From Lentibacter algarum (GTDB lineage: Bacteria; Pseudomonadota; Alphaproteobacteria; Rhodobacterales; Rhodobacteraceae): a stretch of 64,000 nucleotides of DNA. The first letter of the stretch is position 1. The number at the start of each line of letters is the position of its first letter. A program made the position numbers and the translations under genes. The stretch spans positions 434,001 through 498,000 of the forward strand of contig NZ_JAHKQI010000005.1 of NCBI RefSeq assembly GCF_018860975.1. The letters are read 5' to 3'. Below are positions 28,136 to 37,358 of the stretch, piece after piece. Under the pieces are notes generated by a model. It saw only the letters and a program-made list of their open reading frames with translations. It ran no database searches and was not told the DNA's origin.

Positions 28136-29575
28136 CTAAACGTCTGAGCCCGCGACACGGTAAGCCCCGTTTTCCCGTCGAGATTTCCCCCAGGACTGTT
28201 GTGATTCATGTCGAGTTTCCAAACGCCCCGAGGCTGTAAAGGCCTGATCAGCCTCTGTTTGGGCGTCCCCTAGAATTCCGTCTAGATCAAGGTGATGAAT
28301 TTCGCGCTCTTCCATCAATACTTGGCCATCCACGAGAACCGTATCTACGTCAGCTGCATTGGCAAAGTGAGTGATGCGGTTCAGCGCCATAACAGGTGGC
28401 CACAAATGTGGCTGCCGGCCATTCAAGAAAATGATGTCTGCCTTCTTTCCCACTTCCAGTGATCCAATCTGGTCTGCGACACCCAAAGCACGGGCCGCAT
28501 CAATGGTGCAAAGTTCCAATGCTTTCGCATCAGGCAGAACGGAGGGATCACGGAAGTGACGGCGGTGGTAATGCATGGCCTGCGCCATATGACGGAACAT
28601 GTCAAAACCACGGTCCGGCGCACCCGCATCCGAACCAAGGCTGACAGTTACGCCTGCCTCCAAAAGCTCAGGCACCGGGCAGCGGCCAATAATTGACATG
28701 ATAGCGGAAGGATTATGAATGATCGTGGCCCCGGTTTCGCGAAGCGCTTCAAAGTCTTCAGGCGTCAAATCCACGCTGTGGCTTAAAGCCGCGCGGGGCG
28801 AAAGTAAGCCAAGATCACGCGCAACGGCTATGGTTCCCGAGCGATGTCCATCTTGGGTGAAAATAGTGCCGGTGCGGTCCTGTAGCGCTCGCATCGCAGT
28901 AGACATCCGACGGATCTCAGGGCCGTGATCCTCCATATGTGCGGAAGAATAGACCGGCAAAATCAGCGCGACTCCGGTGCGGCGGTTTACAACATCGTCG
29001 TGGCGCGCAACGAGATCGGCGCAGACCTCCATCTGTTCATCGAAACTCACAGGGGTGCGGTTGGGCCCGAACATCTTTGGAAAGGGCAACCTTCCCGGGC
29101 CTACGGCCATAAAAGTCCGCAACCCAGATTCCACTGTGGCAGCGCAATGCGCGTCGCCCGCTTCTGGCGTATCAGTGCGCATTACATCAGCACCACCCCC
29201 AAGAAGGGAAACAGCAGTGGTCACGCCCCCCATAAGACGTTCCATTTGTGCCAATCGCGCCTCGGCGCGCCAAAATTCTGGCGTGGCGACCCCTGCATAA
29301 ATCTCTTCGCAGAGCTTGAACCACAGATCGCCGTCACCATCACCCGCGGCCCGCACGAGGCCATGCCCGGAGTGAGAATGCGCGTCGATCAAGCCGGGCA
29401 GGGCAATAAGGCCGGGGCGGTCGATTACGCGCTCGGCAGCCGGCGGTTCGCCAGTGCCAATGGCTGCGATTCGGTCAGCATCTACAGCGATCCACCCGCC
29501 TTCGATCACCCGTCGATCAGTGTCGACAGTGATGATGGTTGCGCAGTGAATGAGAAGGTCATGTGACCGTGTCAT
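28136..29575 (-). CDS. Amidohydrolase family protein (TRZ/ATZ type)
   Basis: 479 residues. TIM-barrel metal-dependent hydrolase with N-terminal beta-sandwich, the metal motif DAHSHSGHGL (HxH), further ligands in LSHSVDL and SLGSDAGAPD, and the C-terminal KKADIIFLN strand. Such enzymes deaminate or dechlorinate N-heterocycles or open cyclic amides; the substrate is not evident. Its start overlaps the GntR regulator gene upstream by four bases, so the two are co-transcribed, divergent from the ABC transporter operon. Two more amidohydrolases lie in the facing operon. Confidence 0.85.
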   Translation of the reverse strand: MTRSHDLLIHCATIITVDTDRRVIEGGWIAVDADRIAAIGTGEPPAAERVIDRPGLIALPGLIDAHSHSGHGLVRAAGDGDGDLWFKLCEEIYAGVATPEFWRAEARLAQMERLMGGVTTAVSLLGGGADVMRTDTPEAGDAHCAATVESGLRTFMAVGPGRLPFPKMFGPNRTPVSFDEQMEVCADLVARHDDVVNRRTGVALILPVYSSAHMEDHGPEIRRMSTAMRALQDRTGTIFTQDGHRSGTIAVARDLGLLSPRAALSHSVDLTPEDFEALRETGATIIHNPSAIMSIIGRCPVPELLEAGVTVSLGSDAGAPDRGFDMFRHMAQAMHYHRRHFRDPSVLPDAKALELCTIDAARALGVADQIGSLEVGKKADIIFLNGRQPHLWPPVMALNRITHFANAADVDTVLVDGQVLMEEREIHHLDLDGILGDAQTEADQAFTASGRLETRHESQQSWGKSRRENGAYRVAGSDV

Positions 29576-30258
29576 GATAGCAAATCTCTCAGGTCGTCAG
29601 TATCTTCAACACTGCCCTCAAGATCAAGTTTGCCCTCGAGATGATCTAGATGGTGATCCATCAAACTCTCTGCGTGCTTCGCATCGCCAGTCTGAATGGC
29701 GGCGACGACTTCGGCGTGTTCGTCCGGGCCGCAATCGGCGTGACTGCGGGTCTGATACATCGCCATGATGAGAGAGGTCCGCGATACCAGATCGCGCAAT
29801 ACATCCCAAAGATAGGGCGAACCGGCAAGTTCACCGATCAAAAGATGAAAGCCCCCCGACAATCTGATGCTCGATTTGATGTCGTTTGCGTCTCTTGCCG
29901 CGCGCTCTTTCTCTACATGTTCATTTAGGCGAGCAATGATTGCCGGCGTAGCAGTTTCGCAAAGGCGGATGATCAGGCTCTTTTCAATGGCGCGACGTGC
30001 AAAAAAGACGTCACGCGCTTCCTCGGTTGAAGGCTGTGAAACGAATGCGCCGCGATGCGGGACCAACGTCACCAGCCCGTCATGTTCCAAAGCAGCCAAT
30101 GCCTGCCGGATGCGAGCGCGACTCACTGAAAAGATCTCAGCCAGTTTCTCTTCTTTCAGTCGGGTGCCGGGCTTCAGCTTGCGTTCTGCGATCGACAACC
30201 AGATGCGATTGTAGACCTCCATTTGGGGAGTGTCAGTGTTGGTACTTGTCGTGGACAT
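29572..30258 (-). CDS. GntR-family regulator with FCD domain
   Basis: 228 residues from the ATG at 30258. N-terminal winged helix (KPGTRLKEEKLAEIFSVSRA, with RQALAALEHDGLV), then an all-helical FCD ligand-binding domain with the metal-binding His residues in FHLLIGELAG, DEHAEVVAAI and DHHLDHLEG. Members usually repress catabolic operons and release DNA on binding an organic-acid-like inducer. It sits between the amidohydrolase gene it is coupled to and the divergent transporter operon. An in-frame TTG at 30282 would add eight residues. Confidence 0.9.
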   Translation of the reverse strand: MSTTSTNTDTPQMEVYNRIWLSIAERKLKPGTRLKEEKLAEIFSVSRARIRQALAALEHDGLVTLVPHRGAFVSQPSTEEARDVFFARRAIEKSLIIRLCETATPAIIARLNEHVEKERAARDANDIKSSIRLSGGFHLLIGELAGSPYLWDVLRDLVSRTSLIMAMYQTRSHADCGPDEHAEVVAAIQTGDAKHAESLMDHHLDHLEGKLDLEGSVEDTDDLRDLLS

Positions 30259-30293
30259 GCCTTTTACCACCTCAAATTGCACAATATTTCAGC

Positions 30294-30349
30294 TTGTCGT
30301 CAATTTATGTCGACATGATTGTATGTGCAAGTAAAGTTTTTGTAGACAA
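30294..30349. promoter_or_regulatory. Three candidate GntR operator boxes in divergent promoter
   Basis: Three related near-palindromes lie in the region between the GntR regulator gene and the transporter operon: TTGTCGTCAA (30294-30303), ATGTCGACAT (30307-30316, a perfect palindrome) and TTGTAGACAA (30340-30349). They share the core TGT-n-G-n-CA. FCD-type GntR proteins bind short palindromes of this kind, so autoregulation plus control of the operon is likely. No half-site has been tested. Confidence 0.5.
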
Positions 30350-30435
30350 TTTATTGGAAACATGTTTGCAATATATGCATCGCGGCTATGCACCCTTTGC
30401 AAGGGGGGCCGCTCAAACGAAAGGAAGAACTGCAA

Positions 30436-32001
30436 ATGCTTCGTTACCTTATGATGACAGCCACCGCAGCGACTATGCTGACGACCGCGGCGAGCGCTGA
30501 AAGTTTGCGCTATGCAACCTCACGGGATGTCTACGGCCTAGATCCGCATGCATCCTCTGATAGTTTCACCAATATCTTCACCCATCATATTTATGAGCCG
30601 CTGGTTCGCTACGATGCGGATATGAAGATCGAGCCCGCTTTGGCGACGAGCTGGGAGGTGCTTGAGCCGACCCGCGTTCGCTTTAAATTGCGCGAAGGCG
30701 TGACCTTCCAAGGCGGCGAGGCCTTTGGCGCAGACGACGTTCAAGTATCGCTGATGCGCGCCGTCGATCCAAAATCGCCGCTGCGTGGCAACCTTCCGGG
30801 GCTCACAGCAGTCGAGATCGTGGATGATCTGACGGTAGACCTGATCCTTGATGGGGCGACCCCCCTTCTGAATAATTATCTGACGAATATTCAGATTATG
30901 GACAAGGGCTGGCTGGAGGCACACAACTCGGTTGCCCCGATTGACGCCAGCCAGGGTGAAGAGGGCTATACCACCAACAACGCCAATGGCACCGGACCAT
31001 TCGCATTGGAGAGCCGCCGCCCCGATGCGCTGAACGTATTGGTTGTCAATGAAGGCTGGTGGGATACTCCGCAGCACAACCTGACCCGGATTGAGCATAC
31101 GCCTATCGGATCGGATGCCACTCGCGTTGCTGCCCTGTTGTCTGGTGAGATCGACTTGATCGAACCCGCACCGCTTCAGGATGCAGGCCGGATTGAGGGA
31201 ACCGACGGGGTGCATATGCTGCAAAACCCCGGCTTGCGTAGCATCATGATGGGCATCAACATGGGTGAGAGCTTGGTTGACGGCAATGTCGAGGGCAACC
31301 CGCTGAAAGACGTTCGGGTGCGCCAGGCAATGTATCACGCCATTAACATGGACCTGATCCGCGACCGTATCATGCGCGGCAAATCTCGGGTTACAGGCTC
31401 ATTGATCGCACCTGCAGTAAAAGGCTTCAGCGAAGAGATGGATGAACGGCTGCCCTATGATCCGGAAATGGCGAAGTCACTGCTGGCCGAGGCTGGCTAC
31501 CCGGATGGATTTGCATTCAACCTGAACTGCCCAAATGATCGTTACGTGAACGACGGGGACATCTGTCAGGCCATGGCCGCCATGTTGGCACAGTCCGGCT
31601 TCGAACCACGTCTGGTGACGGAACCGCGCCAAATCCATTTCAAGAAAGTCGACAATCATGAAGTTGACGTTTTCATGCTGGGATGGGCAACTTTGCCGAT
31701 GCTTGACGGGTTTTCCGTTCTTTCGGCGATGCTGGCAACAAAAGACGGCGAGTATGGCACCTTCACACCAAATGGCTACTCCAACCCCAAGGTTGATGAG
31801 TTGACCAGGGCCGTGGCTGTAGAAATTGACGAGGAAAAGCGTCTGGCGTTGATGGAAGAGGCGCTGATGCTGGCCAAGGCAGATGTTGCATGGCTACCGC
31901 TTCACCAACAGCCGCTATCCTGGGCCGCACGGGACACCGTGGAAATCCCGCAAGCGCCGGACGATCTGGTACGTCTTTGGTATGCCACGGTCACCAACTG
32001 A
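30436..32001 (+). CDS. Peptide/opine-type ABC transporter substrate-binding protein
   Basis: 521 residues, family 5 solute-binding protein. An N-terminal signal peptide (LMMTATAATMLTTAASA) is followed by YGLDPHASSDSFTNIFTHHI, VRFKLREGVTFQGGE and a C-terminal WLPLHQQPLSWA. Periplasmic; it delivers a ligand to the membrane complex encoded next. The start at 30436 follows an AAGGAAG site and is the point where the signal peptide begins; an earlier ATG at 30388 is rejected. The ligand is not predictable from sequence, but the genes downstream suggest a small N-containing compound rather than peptides. Confidence 0.92.
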   Translation: MLRYLMMTATAATMLTTAASAESLRYATSRDVYGLDPHASSDSFTNIFTHHIYEPLVRYDADMKIEPALATSWEVLEPTRVRFKLREGVTFQGGEAFGADDVQVSLMRAVDPKSPLRGNLPGLTAVEIVDDLTVDLILDGATPLLNNYLTNIQIMDKGWLEAHNSVAPIDASQGEEGYTTNNANGTGPFALESRRPDALNVLVVNEGWWDTPQHNLTRIEHTPIGSDATRVAALLSGEIDLIEPAPLQDAGRIEGTDGVHMLQNPGLRSIMMGINMGESLVDGNVEGNPLKDVRVRQAMYHAINMDLIRDRIMRGKSRVTGSLIAPAVKGFSEEMDERLPYDPEMAKSLLAEAGYPDGFAFNLNCPNDRYVNDGDICQAMAAMLAQSGFEPRLVTEPRQIHFKKVDNHEVDVFMLGWATLPMLDGFSVLSAMLATKDGEYGTFTPNGYSNPKVDELTRAVAVEIDEEKRLALMEEALMLAKADVAWLPLHQQPLSWAARDTVEIPQAPDDLVRLWYATVTN

Positions 32002-32006
32002 CCTTT

Positions 32007-32040
32007 ATTGGGGCTGGAACCCCGTGTTTCCGGCCCCAAT
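32007..32040 (+). terminator. Intercistronic hairpin after the binding-protein gene
   Basis: A 13-bp stem (ATTGGGGCTGGAA pairing with TTCCGGCCCCAAT, one G-U pair) with an 8-base loop starts five bases after the stop codon. There is no U-tract, so it more likely stabilises or attenuates the transcript, giving an excess of binding protein over permease, as known for other binding-protein operons. Confidence 0.65.
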
Positions 32041-32073
32041 TGACGCCCCTAACGCCCAAGAGAGGTATTCACC

Positions 32074-33057
32074 ATGCTCGGCTTTCTGATCCGCCGCATC
32101 ATCCAATCAATTTTCGTGATGCTTACCGTCGCACTGATTGCGTTCATGATGTTTCGCTTCATGGGCGATCCCGTCAATTCACTTGTGGCCGAGAATGCCA
32201 CAACCGAGGAACGTGACGCCGTGCGTGAGCGCCTTGGTCTGGATCAACCGATCTGGGTGCAATACGGCCGTTTTGTGGCCCGTGCGTCGACCGGAGATTT
32301 CGGGCTTTCATGGCGCAATGCACGGCCCGTTTCCACGCTGCTCTCCGAACGCTTCCCCGCCACGGCAGAGTTGGTTCTGGTCGCTGCAGGGCTCTCGCTG
32401 TTGATTGGCATCCCACTTGGGATCTTAACAGCTTTAAGACCAAGCAGCCTTTCCGCACAAAGTTTGCAACTACTATCGCTGATCGGGATTTCACTCCCGA
32501 CATTTGTGACAGGTATTCTGCTGATTTTGATCTTCTCGGTCTGGCTGGGATGGTTGCCGTCCTTCGGGCGGGGCACGGTGATTGATATCGGCTGGTGGTC
32601 TACCGGGTTCCTGACGGTTTCGGGCCTCAAGGCTTTGATCCTGCCCTCCTTCATGCTGTGCTTGTTTCAGCTCACACTCATCATGCGTTTAGTGCGTGCA
32701 GAGATGATGGAGGTGTTACGCACTGACTATATCAAGTTCGCCAAGGCACGCGGCTTGACCAACCGGTCTATCAACTTCCGTCACGCCTTAAAGAACACGC
32801 TCATTCCGGTCATCACCATCTTTGGCCTTCAACTCGGTGGGTTGATCGCCTTCGCCATTGTGACTGAAACCGTTTTCCAGTGGCCGGGAATGGGCGCGCT
32901 GTTCATTCAGGCCGTCAGCTTTGGCGATGTGCCGGTGATGGCAGCATATCTGGTTCTGGTCAGCCTGATATTCGTGATCATTAACACCACCGTCGACCTG
33001 CTTTACGCCGTGCTTGATCCGCGTCTGCGCGTCGATGGCACCAAATCTGCACATTGA
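32074..33057 (+). CDS. ABC transporter permease (DppB-like)
   Basis: 327 residues, inner-membrane subunit. N-terminal IRRIIQSIFVMLTVALIAFM helix and short periplasmic segment, ERLGLDQPIWVQY, then the typical six-helix layout and the coupling EAA-type loop DYIKFAKARGLTNRSI. First of two permeases. An AGAGAGG ribosome-binding site precedes the ATG. It pairs with the DppC-like gene directly downstream. Confidence 0.92.
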   Translation: MLGFLIRRIIQSIFVMLTVALIAFMMFRFMGDPVNSLVAENATTEERDAVRERLGLDQPIWVQYGRFVARASTGDFGLSWRNARPVSTLLSERFPATAELVLVAAGLSLLIGIPLGILTALRPSSLSAQSLQLLSLIGISLPTFVTGILLILIFSVWLGWLPSFGRGTVIDIGWWSTGFLTVSGLKALILPSFMLCLFQLTLIMRLVRAEMMEVLRTDYIKFAKARGLTNRSINFRHALKNTLIPVITIFGLQLGGLIAFAIVTETVFQWPGMGALFIQAVSFGDVPVMAAYLVLVSLIFVIINTTVDLLYAVLDPRLRVDGTKSAH

Positions 33058-33071
33058 TCCGGAGAGAAACC

Positions 33072-33989
33072 ATGACAACCTCGACATTGTCCCGCTTGTA
33101 TGACAGCGACATCGCATGGAATTTCCGCCACTCTTGGATGGCGCGGATATCCACTGTGACCCTACTCTTGCTTTTTGCCGCAGCCCTCTTTGCTCCGCTT
33201 CTGGCAACACAGAACCCGTATGACATTTCGCAGCTCTTTTTGCTGGATAGCGAGCTGCCCCCCTCCTGGGTAGAAGGGGGAGACCCGCGCTACTTGTTGG
33301 GCACGGACCAGCAGGCACGTGATCTGTATTCCTCGATCCTTTATGGGTTGCGCCTTTCTCTCATCGTAGGCTTCGCCAGCGTCGTGCTGGCCGCCGGACT
33401 GGGCATCTCACTGGGTCTGATTGGCGGATTTGTGGGCGGTATGGTTGACGGCGCGATTATGCGGGTGGCAGATATTTTGCTGAGCTTTCCTGCAATTCTT
33501 GTCGCATTGCTGGTCAACGGTGTTGCCCGCGGCATCCTCCCCCCTGACCAGCATGCCGATGCGGCGATCTGGGTGATGATCCTCGCCATTGGATTGACCA
33601 ACTGGGTGCAATATGCGCGCACCGTGCGCGGCTCCACGATGGTGGAGCGGCGAAAGGAATACGTTCAGGCTGCGCGCATTAACGGGGTCTCCGGTATGGG
33701 GATCATGATGCACCATATCTTGCCCAATGTATTGGGTCCGGTTCTGGTTATCGCCACGATCAACCTTGGTATGGCGGTGCTAACAGAGGCTACGCTTTCT
33801 TTCCTAGGGGTCGGTATGCCCGCAACCCAGCCCTCCCTTGGAACCTTGATAAGAATTGGGAACGAATACCTGTTCTCCGGTGTCTGGTGGGTGGTGATCT
33901 TCCCGTCTGTTGTGCTGGTGATCCTTGTGCTTGCCGTCAACCTGTTGGGCGACTGGTTGCGCGACGCCCTGAACCCTAAGTTGAGGTAA
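33072..33989 (+). CDS. ABC transporter permease (DppC-like)
   Basis: 305 residues. An N-terminal cytoplasmic segment and first helix lead to APLLATQNPYD and LLGTDQQARDLYSSILYGLR (the DppC signature), several helices, and the EAA loop RKEYVQAARINGVSG. It forms the inner-membrane pore with the preceding permease. The ATG at 33072 follows GGAGAG and is preferred over an upstream in-frame start overlapping the first permease gene. Confidence 0.92.
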   Translation: MTTSTLSRLYDSDIAWNFRHSWMARISTVTLLLLFAAALFAPLLATQNPYDISQLFLLDSELPPSWVEGGDPRYLLGTDQQARDLYSSILYGLRLSLIVGFASVVLAAGLGISLGLIGGFVGGMVDGAIMRVADILLSFPAILVALLVNGVARGILPPDQHADAAIWVMILAIGLTNWVQYARTVRGSTMVERRKEYVQAARINGVSGMGIMMHHILPNVLGPVLVIATINLGMAVLTEATLSFLGVGMPATQPSLGTLIRIGNEYLFSGVWWVVIFPSVVLVILVLAVNLLGDWLRDALNPKLR

Positions 33990-33995
33990 AACACC

Positions 33996-34964
33996 ATGAC
34001 CCTATTGACCGTAGAGAACCTGACTGTCGCCTTTCCCGGTCGACGTGGCACGGTAAACGCAATTGAAGATGTAACGCTTTCCGTCTCTCCCGGTGAAATC
34101 CTGGGGATGGTCGGCGAAAGTGGTGCTGGCAAGTCAATGACCGGTGCTGCCATCATCGGCCTGATAGAGCCGCCCGGTGGAATCACCCAAGGAGAGATCC
34201 GGCTGGAGGGCGATCGCATTGATAACCTGCGGCCCGAGGCTATGCGGCGTATCAGGGGGCGCAAGATCGGCGCGATCTTTCAGGATCCGCTGACCAGCCT
34301 CAACCCCGTTCTGACCGTGGGTGAACAGCTGATTGAAACCATTCAAACCCATTTGAAACTATCCAAAGCTGATGCCCGCGAGCGCGCCATTGATTGGTTG
34401 CGTCGGGTAGGTATCCCCGCTCCCGAGGCGCGCATAGATACCTATCCGCACCAGTATTCGGGGGGGATGCGCCAAAGGGTTGTCATCGCACTTGCGCTTT
34501 GTGCCGAACCCCGTCTGGTCATTGCGGATGAACCGACCACGGCTCTTGATGTCAGCGTGCAGGCCCAGATTATAGCGCTGTTGCGCAGGCTGGCGCGTGA
34601 AACCGGCGTCGCGGTCATTCTAGTGACCCATGACATGGGCGTGATCGCGGAAACGGCTGATCGTGTGGCCGTGATGTATGCTGGTCGCATTGTAGAGGTA
34701 GGCTCTGTTGCCGAAGTTCTGACCGCACCCAAACATCCCTACACCTCTGGTCTGATGGCCTCCATCCCGCGGATCGGCCCCCGTCCTGATGTTCTGGCGC
34801 AAATCGAGGGGGCGATGCCGCGCCCGAACGCCCGCCCCGAAGGATGCGCCTTTGCGCCGCGTTGCCCGCACAAGATGGACATCTGCTTGCAGCAACGTCC
34901 TAAACTTGAGGGTAGCGAAGAGAAATCCGTAGCTTGCCATTTGATTGAAGAGGTTTCGGTATGA
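33996..34964 (+). CDS. ABC transporter ATPase (DppD-like)
   Basis: 322 residues. Walker A GESGAGKS, Q-loop FQDPLTSLNP, signature YSGGMRQRV, Walker B LVIADEPTTALD and H-loop VTHDMGV are all complete. The C-terminal oligopeptide-transporter extension carries the FAPRCPHKMDIC cysteines seen in this family. Six bases after the permease gene and overlapping the next ATPase gene by four bases. Confidence 0.93.
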   Translation: MTLLTVENLTVAFPGRRGTVNAIEDVTLSVSPGEILGMVGESGAGKSMTGAAIIGLIEPPGGITQGEIRLEGDRIDNLRPEAMRRIRGRKIGAIFQDPLTSLNPVLTVGEQLIETIQTHLKLSKADARERAIDWLRRVGIPAPEARIDTYPHQYSGGMRQRVVIALALCAEPRLVIADEPTTALDVSVQAQIIALLRRLARETGVAVILVTHDMGVIAETADRVAVMYAGRIVEVGSVAEVLTAPKHPYTSGLMASIPRIGPRPDVLAQIEGAMPRPNARPEGCAFAPRCPHKMDICLQQRPKLEGSEEKSVACHLIEEVSV

Positions 34965-35980
34965 GCACTCCGCTTTTGAACGTAACGGGCTTGAAAAAGT
35001 CTTTCGATCTATCGCAGCCGTTCCTGAACCGGTTGTTTTCGGGCGACGAGCGCAAGTTTGTCCATGCGGTCGATGGTGTCGATTTTAGCATTGAGCGCGG
35101 CACAACATTGTCGCTTGTCGGCGAATCCGGTTGTGGCAAGTCCACCGTGGCAAAGTTGCTGATGGGTCTAACGCACCCGTCTGATGGAAACATGCGGTTT
35201 GATGGAAATGAACTTGCGGGCATGTCCGCAGGGGATCCGCCGGATGTGCGACGTCGCATGCAAATGATCTTTCAAGATCCCTTTGCCAGTCTGAACCCGC
35301 GCTGGAGGGTGGCGCGTATCATAGCGGAACCGATGAAAAGTTTTGGCACTCACCCCGATCCGTCAGAACGGCGCAAAGAGGTTGATCGCCTACTGGAGTT
35401 CGTGGGCCTTTCAGCCGCTGATGGCGAAAAATTCCCGCACGAGTTTTCTGGCGGTCAGAGGCAGCGTATCTCGATCGCGCGCGCGATCTCGACCAAGCCA
35501 GAGTTCCTTGTTTGCGATGAGCCAACGTCGGCGCTTGATGTTTCGGTGCAGGCGCAGATCCTCAACTTGATGAGAGAATTGCAGCGGGAACTGGGGCTGA
35601 CCTATCTGTTTATCACGCATGATCTAGCCGTGGTGAACTATATTTCCGACTACATTGGCGTGATGTATCTGGGCCGCTTGGTAGAACTTGCACCTGCGGA
35701 GCAGATTTTTGCTGCCCCACAGCATCCCTATACGCGATTGTTGCTGGAAACCGTGCCGGACATCACGATGGCGCACCGGGATATGGAGCGCCCGGCAGGG
35801 GAGGTGCCAAACCCGATCACGCCCCCGATGGGCTGTCATTTTAACCCGCGCTGCCCGTTGGCGACCGACCGTTGCCGCACTGAAAAACCTGAATTCCTGC
35901 CTTATGGATCGTCGCGCGTTCGCTGCCACGCAGTGCAAGAAGGACGGGCCGATCAGGCGGTTCTTAGAGAGGACCTTTGA
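34961..35980 (+). CDS. ABC transporter ATPase (DppF-like)
   Basis: 339 residues. Walker A GESGCGKST, Q-loop FQDPFASLNP, signature FSGGQRQRI, Walker B FLVCDEPTSALD, H-loop ITHDLAV, and the C-terminal CHFNPRCPLATDRC cysteine motif of the oligopeptide-transporter branch. It forms the ATPase pair with the preceding gene. Its stop (TGA) overlaps the following ATG by one base. Confidence 0.93.
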   Translation: MSTPLLNVTGLKKSFDLSQPFLNRLFSGDERKFVHAVDGVDFSIERGTTLSLVGESGCGKSTVAKLLMGLTHPSDGNMRFDGNELAGMSAGDPPDVRRRMQMIFQDPFASLNPRWRVARIIAEPMKSFGTHPDPSERRKEVDRLLEFVGLSAADGEKFPHEFSGGQRQRISIARAISTKPEFLVCDEPTSALDVSVQAQILNLMRELQRELGLTYLFITHDLAVVNYISDYIGVMYLGRLVELAPAEQIFAAPQHPYTRLLLETVPDITMAHRDMERPAGEVPNPITPPMGCHFNPRCPLATDRCRTEKPEFLPYGSSRVRCHAVQEGRADQAVLREDL

Positions 35981-36633
35981 TGGACTACGATTTCACGCAA
36001 CTGCCGCCGCAAGACCGTTACCGCTTGTTAACAAACTTCGTCGGGCCGCGCCCCATTGCTCTTGTCACCACACGTTCCGAAGAGGGTCATTCGAACGCAG
36101 CTCCGATGAGTTTTTTCAACGTTTTTTCACAGGATCCACCGATCGTAATTCTGGGAATCCAGACACGCGGCGATGGACATGAAAAGGATACGCTGGTGAA
36201 CATTCGCCGCACGCAGGAATTTTGCGTAAATATGGTGGATATGGAGATTGCGGATGCAATGATCCTGTGCGGCATCAATTTCTCTCGTGATGTTGATGAA
36301 CCGAAGTTCGCAGGGCTTGCTACTGCGGATTGTCGCCAGATCGCGGCCAGCTATTTAACCCGGACTCCTTGTGCGATGGAATGTCGGGTGGAGCGGATTA
36401 TCGACTTCCCAAATCGCGCTATCGTGCTTGGCGAAGTGGTGGAAATGACTGTGCGTGATGACTGCCTCGATGCCCAGGGTCGCTATGTGAATCCTGAGGT
36501 CTATCAGCCCATCGCGCGGCTGCATGCCGACAATTATATCGTTGCGGACCAGCAGTTCGAGTTGACCAAACCGGAAGAGGCCGCGGCATGGGAAGCCGGA
36601 CAGCTGGCCCCGATGTCAGCGAAGGCTAAATGA
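35980..36633 (+). CDS. Flavin reductase family flavoprotein
   Basis: 217 residues with the split-barrel FMN-binding fold of the flavin reductase/DIM6-NTAB family: VGPRPIALVTTRSEEGHSN, APMSFFNVFSQDPP, KDTLVNIRRTQEFCVN. Members either reduce flavin for a partner monooxygenase or act on their own. No monooxygenase gene is in this operon, so the partner is elsewhere or the protein acts alone. Coupled to both neighbours by overlapping start and stop codons. Confidence 0.85.
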   Translation: MDYDFTQLPPQDRYRLLTNFVGPRPIALVTTRSEEGHSNAAPMSFFNVFSQDPPIVILGIQTRGDGHEKDTLVNIRRTQEFCVNMVDMEIADAMILCGINFSRDVDEPKFAGLATADCRQIAASYLTRTPCAMECRVERIIDFPNRAIVLGEVVEMTVRDDCLDAQGRYVNPEVYQPIARLHADNYIVADQQFELTKPEEAAAWEAGQLAPMSAKAK

Positions 36634-37358
36634 TGCGGATTCATGTGATTAACCCCAACTCTACGCTTTCGATGACCGATCAGATCGGAAGGGCATCGCG
36701 TCGCGCGGCAAGCCAGGAAACCGAGATTGATCTGTCTAACGGCGAGGGGGCGCCGGTCTCGGTCGAAGGGTACACGGATGAGGCGCTGGCCGTGCCTGCG
36801 ATGTTAGCCGCGATCCGCGATGCGGAAAGGCGGGGGGCTGAGGCCCATGTCATTGCGTGTTTCGATGACCCCGGACTGTCCGCTGCACGCGAAGTCGCCG
36901 GTGCGCCGGTGGTCGGCATTTGCCAGGCCGCTGTTCAGGTCGCGGTAACGCTTGCATCCAGGTTCTCAGTTGTCACCACATTGTCGCGGTCTGTACCGAT
37001 CATCGAGGATTTGGTGGAAAGTTATGGCGGGGGGCGTCGTTGCCGGCGGGTGCGGGCCGTCGATCTGCCGGTGTTGGCCTTGGAAGAAGACCCCGAATGC
37101 GCCTACGAGCTGATTGCTGCGGCGGTACGTGCCGCGCGCGATCAGGACGGCGCCGAAGCCGTGGTGCTTGGCTGTGCCGGAATGGCCGAAATGTGTGAGC
37201 AGCTAACCCGCGAAACCGGTGTGCCGGTTATCGACGGCGTCACAGCCGCAGTCCGTCAGGCCGAGGCGCTGATTGGCATGGGATATAGAACATCAAAACT
37301 GGGCGGCTACGCATGGCCCCGTCCAAAATCAGGGGGCTTTGCCCCGGAGGCAGCATGA
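36630..37358 (+). CDS. Asp/Glu/hydantoin racemase family protein
   Basis: 242 residues. The N-terminal IHVINPNSTLSMT motif and the paired catalytic Cys in VIACFDDPGL and VLGCAGMAEM are those of hydantoin racemase-type enzymes, which invert the alpha carbon by a two-base mechanism. Presence with amidohydrolases suggests the substrate or an intermediate is chiral, such as a 5-substituted hydantoin or an N-carbamoyl compound. ATGA overlaps on both sides. Aspartate or glutamate racemase activity is a less likely alternative. Confidence 0.82.
   Translation: MMRIHVINPNSTLSMTDQIGRASRRAASQETEIDLSNGEGAPVSVEGYTDEALAVPAMLAAIRDAERRGAEAHVIACFDDPGLSAAREVAGAPVVGICQAAVQVAVTLASRFSVVTTLSRSVPIIEDLVESYGGGRRCRRVRAVDLPVLALEEDPECAYELIAAAVRAARDQDGAEAVVLGCAGMAEMCEQLTRETGVPVIDGVTAAVRQAEALIGMGYRTSKLGGYAWPRPKSGGFAPEAA

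Noticed and set aside
28925-29566. 213-codon open frame antisense to the amidohydrolase gene
   Set aside because: No start context or conserved motif; the amidohydrolase on the other strand is intact.
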